Shown here: positions 3,830-5,572 of the stretch, piece by piece
How the letters are laid out: every line of letters begins with the position of its first letter
Position numbering within the stretch: the first letter of the stretch is position 1
Assembly (NCBI GenBank): GCA_903847545.1
Contig: CAINDZ010000609.1
Location: forward strand, 1 to 5,572
Reading direction: 5' to 3'
From: an uncultured bacterium
GTDB taxonomy: Bacteria > Krumholzibacteriota > Krumholzibacteriia > LZORAL124-64-63
DNA: 5,572 bases
Position numbers and translations under genes: made by a program
The notes under the pieces: model-generated
Databases searched by the model: none
Told to the model about the DNA's origin: nothing
What the model saw: only the letters and a program-made list of their open reading frames with translations

Positions 3830-5572
3830 CTACGGCGCCGAGCTCCCGGATGTCTTGGCCAGCAGCTCGAGGCCCCTCTTGACGTTGGCGTTCTGCGCAT
3901 CAATCTGGCGGCCCTTCTCAAAGGCAGCCTTCGAAGCGGCGGCGTTCGCGGCGCAGTGCTCGGCAAAGCCCATTCCGGCCCAGCCGTCAGCACTCTTGGG
4001 GTCCGCGTCCACCACAGCCTGGAACCACTTGCGGGCCTCGACGCAGTTCGACACGCGAACCGCGTTCCAGCCCAATTCGCACATCGCGCCCTTGTTGGTC
4101 GCGTCATAGCCCAGGATGGCCTGGTACTGGTCGTTGGCGGCCTTCACCGAGTCGGCGCCGGCCAGCGCCTGCGCCAGGGCCATGCGGCCGACGGTGTACT
4201 GCGGGTCGGCCACGATGGCGGCGCGCATCGACGCCAGGCCGTCCGCGCGGCGGTCGGCCTTCATCAGCGCGATGCCCAGGTTCAGGTGGTACCGGGCCGT
4301 GTTCGGGCTGGTCGCGACGGCGGTCTGCATGTGCGTGACGGCCTGCGGCAGGTTGCCCGCGGTCATCTCGATGAGGCCGCGCTCGAACTCGATCGAGGCC
4401 GCCGCGGGGTCGAACTCGGAAGCCTTGGCCGTCGCCGACTTGGCGGCGTCGATGGCGCCCAGCTGGCGGTGGTACTCGGCCAGCAGCAGCCAGTCCTCGG
4501 CCTTCCAGGTGGGGTCGTTGGCCATGCCGCTGAACACCGAGGCGGCGGCCGTGCCCATCTTGGGATCGCTGGAGCGCAGCGCGGCGCGCACGAAATTGCG
4601 GCGCACGTCCGGGCGCGTCGGGTTCGTCTTCATCGCGTCGGCGGCCGTCGTCGCGGCCTGCTCGACCTGGCCGATGTCCAGGCACGCCTCGGTGATGTGC
4701 AACATCGCCTCGACGTCCTTCGGCGCGGCCTTCAGGTAGCGCATGTACAGCTGCACCGCGACCGAGGGCTGCTTGGCCAGGCGCATCAGGTCGCCCAGGT
4801 CCAGCACGGCGGCGGCGTAGTTGGAGTCGGCGGCCACCGCGGCCACGTACATGTCGCGGGCTTCCTTGAACTTGCGGTTGCCCTGGTACATGCGGCCCAG
4901 CTCGTTCAGCAGCGCGGCCGGCGCGGTCTTGCCCGGCTCGGCCTTCGACTGCTCGAGCGCGGTGATGGCCGTCGCGATGGTGCCCCGCTCCTTGCAGACG
5001 CGGTTGAACAGGCCCAGGCGCTCGGGGTCGGTCGGGTCGGCCGACAGCGCGCGCAGGGCCTCGCCCTCGGCCTGCGCCAGGTCACCGGTGCCGACATGGT
5101 AGAGGGCCATGGCGTAGAAGTACTCGCCCATGGCGTCGGCGCCCTGCGGGCCCTTCGGGAAGCGCGCCAGCAGGTTCATGGCGCCTTCCCACTCGCTGTT
5201 GAACAGGCACAGGCGCGCATGGCCGTAGGTGGCGGGCCAGCCGGCGCCGTCCAGCACGTCGGCGTGCTGCAGCGCGGTGGCGGCGTCCTGCGCGCGGTTC
5301 ATGCGCAGCAGCATCAACGCGATGGACACGAAGTCCGAGGCCTTCTCACCGGCGCCGTGGCTCTTGTCGTAGGCCGCGGCCTGGCGGTACAGGCGCTCGC
5401 CCTCTTCGGCGCGCTTCTGGCGCCAGGCCAGCTCGGCCAGCTGGCGACGGGCGTCGCTGACCTGGCAGGAGTCCTTCACGGCGCGGTTGAACTGGGAGGC
5501 GGCCTCGGGCAGCTTGCGCGCCTCGAGCGCGGTCACGCCGGCCGCATACGGCGCACAGGCGCCACCGGCCGC
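3830..5572 (-). CDS. Tetratricopeptide-repeat protein, partial (5' end missing)
   Basis: An open frame of 580 residues enters from the right edge and ends at TAG 3830. Counting from the edge, the best repeats of about 34 residues lie near 151-180, 221-250, 255-284, 360-389, 395-424, 428-458, 496-525 and 530-559, with weaker ones between and before them; 13 to 14 in total. They show the TPR pattern of small residues, LG, Y/F, A and a closing DP (for example ALRALSADPTD, AAIVADPQY, AVVDADPKS). TPRs form a curved scaffold that binds other proteins. A GTG at 5536 has been considered as a start, but it falls inside a repeat helix (YAAGVTALEARKLPEA) and the frame stays open upstream, so the true start is outside the window. 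A signal peptide or lipoprotein site cannot be judged. The gene lies 56 bases before exbB on the same strand and probably belongs to the same operon, perhaps as a periplasmic or membrane-bound partner of the motor; this is inference. Confidence 0.9.
   Translation of the reverse strand, partial: AAGGACAPYAAGVTALEARKLPEAASQFNRAVKDSCQVSDARRQLAELAWRQKRAEEGERLYRQAAAYDKSHGAGEKASDFVSIALMLLRMNRAQDAATALQHADVLDGAGWPATYGHARLCLFNSEWEGAMNLLARFPKGPQGADAMGEYFYAMALYHVGTGDLAQAEGEALRALSADPTDPERLGLFNRVCKERGTIATAITALEQSKAEPGKTAPAALLNELGRMYQGNRKFKEARDMYVAAVAADSNYAAAVLDLGDLMRLAKQPSVAVQLYMRYLKAAPKDVEAMLHITEACLDIGQVEQAATTAADAMKTNPTRPDVRRNFVRAALRSSDPKMGTAAASVFSGMANDPTWKAEDWLLLAEYHRQLGAIDAAKSATAKASEFDPAAASIEFERGLIEMTAGNLPQAVTHMQTAVATSPNTARYHLNLGIALMKADRRADGLASMRAAIVADPQYTVGRMALAQALAGADSVKAANDQYQAILGYDATNKGAMCELGWNAVRVSNCVEARKWFQAVVDADPKSADGWAGMGFAEHCAANAAASKAAFEKGRQIDAQNANVKRGLELLAKTSGSSAP

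Noticed and set aside
2607..4109. A 500-codon plus-strand open frame opposite exbD, exbB and the end of the TPR gene
   Set aside because: It spans several real genes and their junctions on the other strand and has a His/Gln/Arg/Asp-rich translation without family features; a shadow frame.
4104..4685. A 193-codon minus-strand frame inside the TPR gene
   Set aside because: It is a shifted reading of the TPR coding sequence, with Arg/Gly/Pro-rich translation and no repeat pattern.
5534..5536. GTG as the start of the TPR gene
   Set aside because: The frame stays open to the window edge and the codon lies inside a TPR helix, so it would cut a repeat in half.
5552..5572. Possible lipoprotein site (GGAC) in the TPR protein near the right edge
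   Set aside because: The position three before the Cys is Gly instead of the usual Leu, and the preceding hydrophobic segment would lie outside the window, so it cannot be tested.

Overview
The window is very GC-rich and carries one compact gene cluster, entirely on the minus strand, so transcription runs from high to low coordinates. In transcription order it holds: a tetratricopeptide-repeat (TPR) protein that enters from the right edge; an ExbB/TolQ/MotA-family proton-channel protein; two different ExbD-family proteins; a TonB-family energy transducer; a small protein with two predicted membrane segments that I do not recognise; and a membrane-anchored PstS-like substrate-binding protein that runs off the left edge. 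No stretch longer than about 60 bases lacks a gene. I saw no RNA genes, insertion sequences, CRISPR arrays or attachment sites.

Layout: the TPR gene occupies 3830-5572 and is separated from exbB by a 56-base gap that holds a hairpin and then a pure-purine tract carrying the exbB ribosome binding site. From exbB onward the genes are packed for coupled translation: exbB to the first exbD has 3 bases between stop and GTG start; exbD to exbD overlaps by 8 bases; exbD to tonB overlaps by 4 (ATGA); tonB to the small membrane gene has a 21-base gap; the small membrane gene and the PstS-like gene share one base (TAGTG). Two genes start with GTG (3053 and 945), and the PstS-like gene is easily missed because it has no ATG start and is cut by the window edge.

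How the genes may work together: ExbB and ExbD form the inner-membrane proton-driven motor that energises TonB, which contacts outer-membrane transporters. Two ExbD paralogues beside one ExbB suggest a mixed ExbD pair. The TPR protein and the PstS-like protein are not classical Ton components. From memory, clusters joining ExbB, two ExbDs, TonB, a PstS-like protein and a TPR protein occur in Bacteroidota and other FCB-group relatives, and each ExbD here resembles a different one of the two Bacteroidota paralogues. With the high GC, this points to a Gram-negative, diderm, high-GC lineage such as a candidate phylum near the FCB group; that placement is inference. The most interesting point is that the PstS-like protein seems to have lost the Ser/Thr anion-binding motifs and keeps a membrane anchor, so it may be a structural or sensory part of the Ton complex and not a phosphate-uptake protein.
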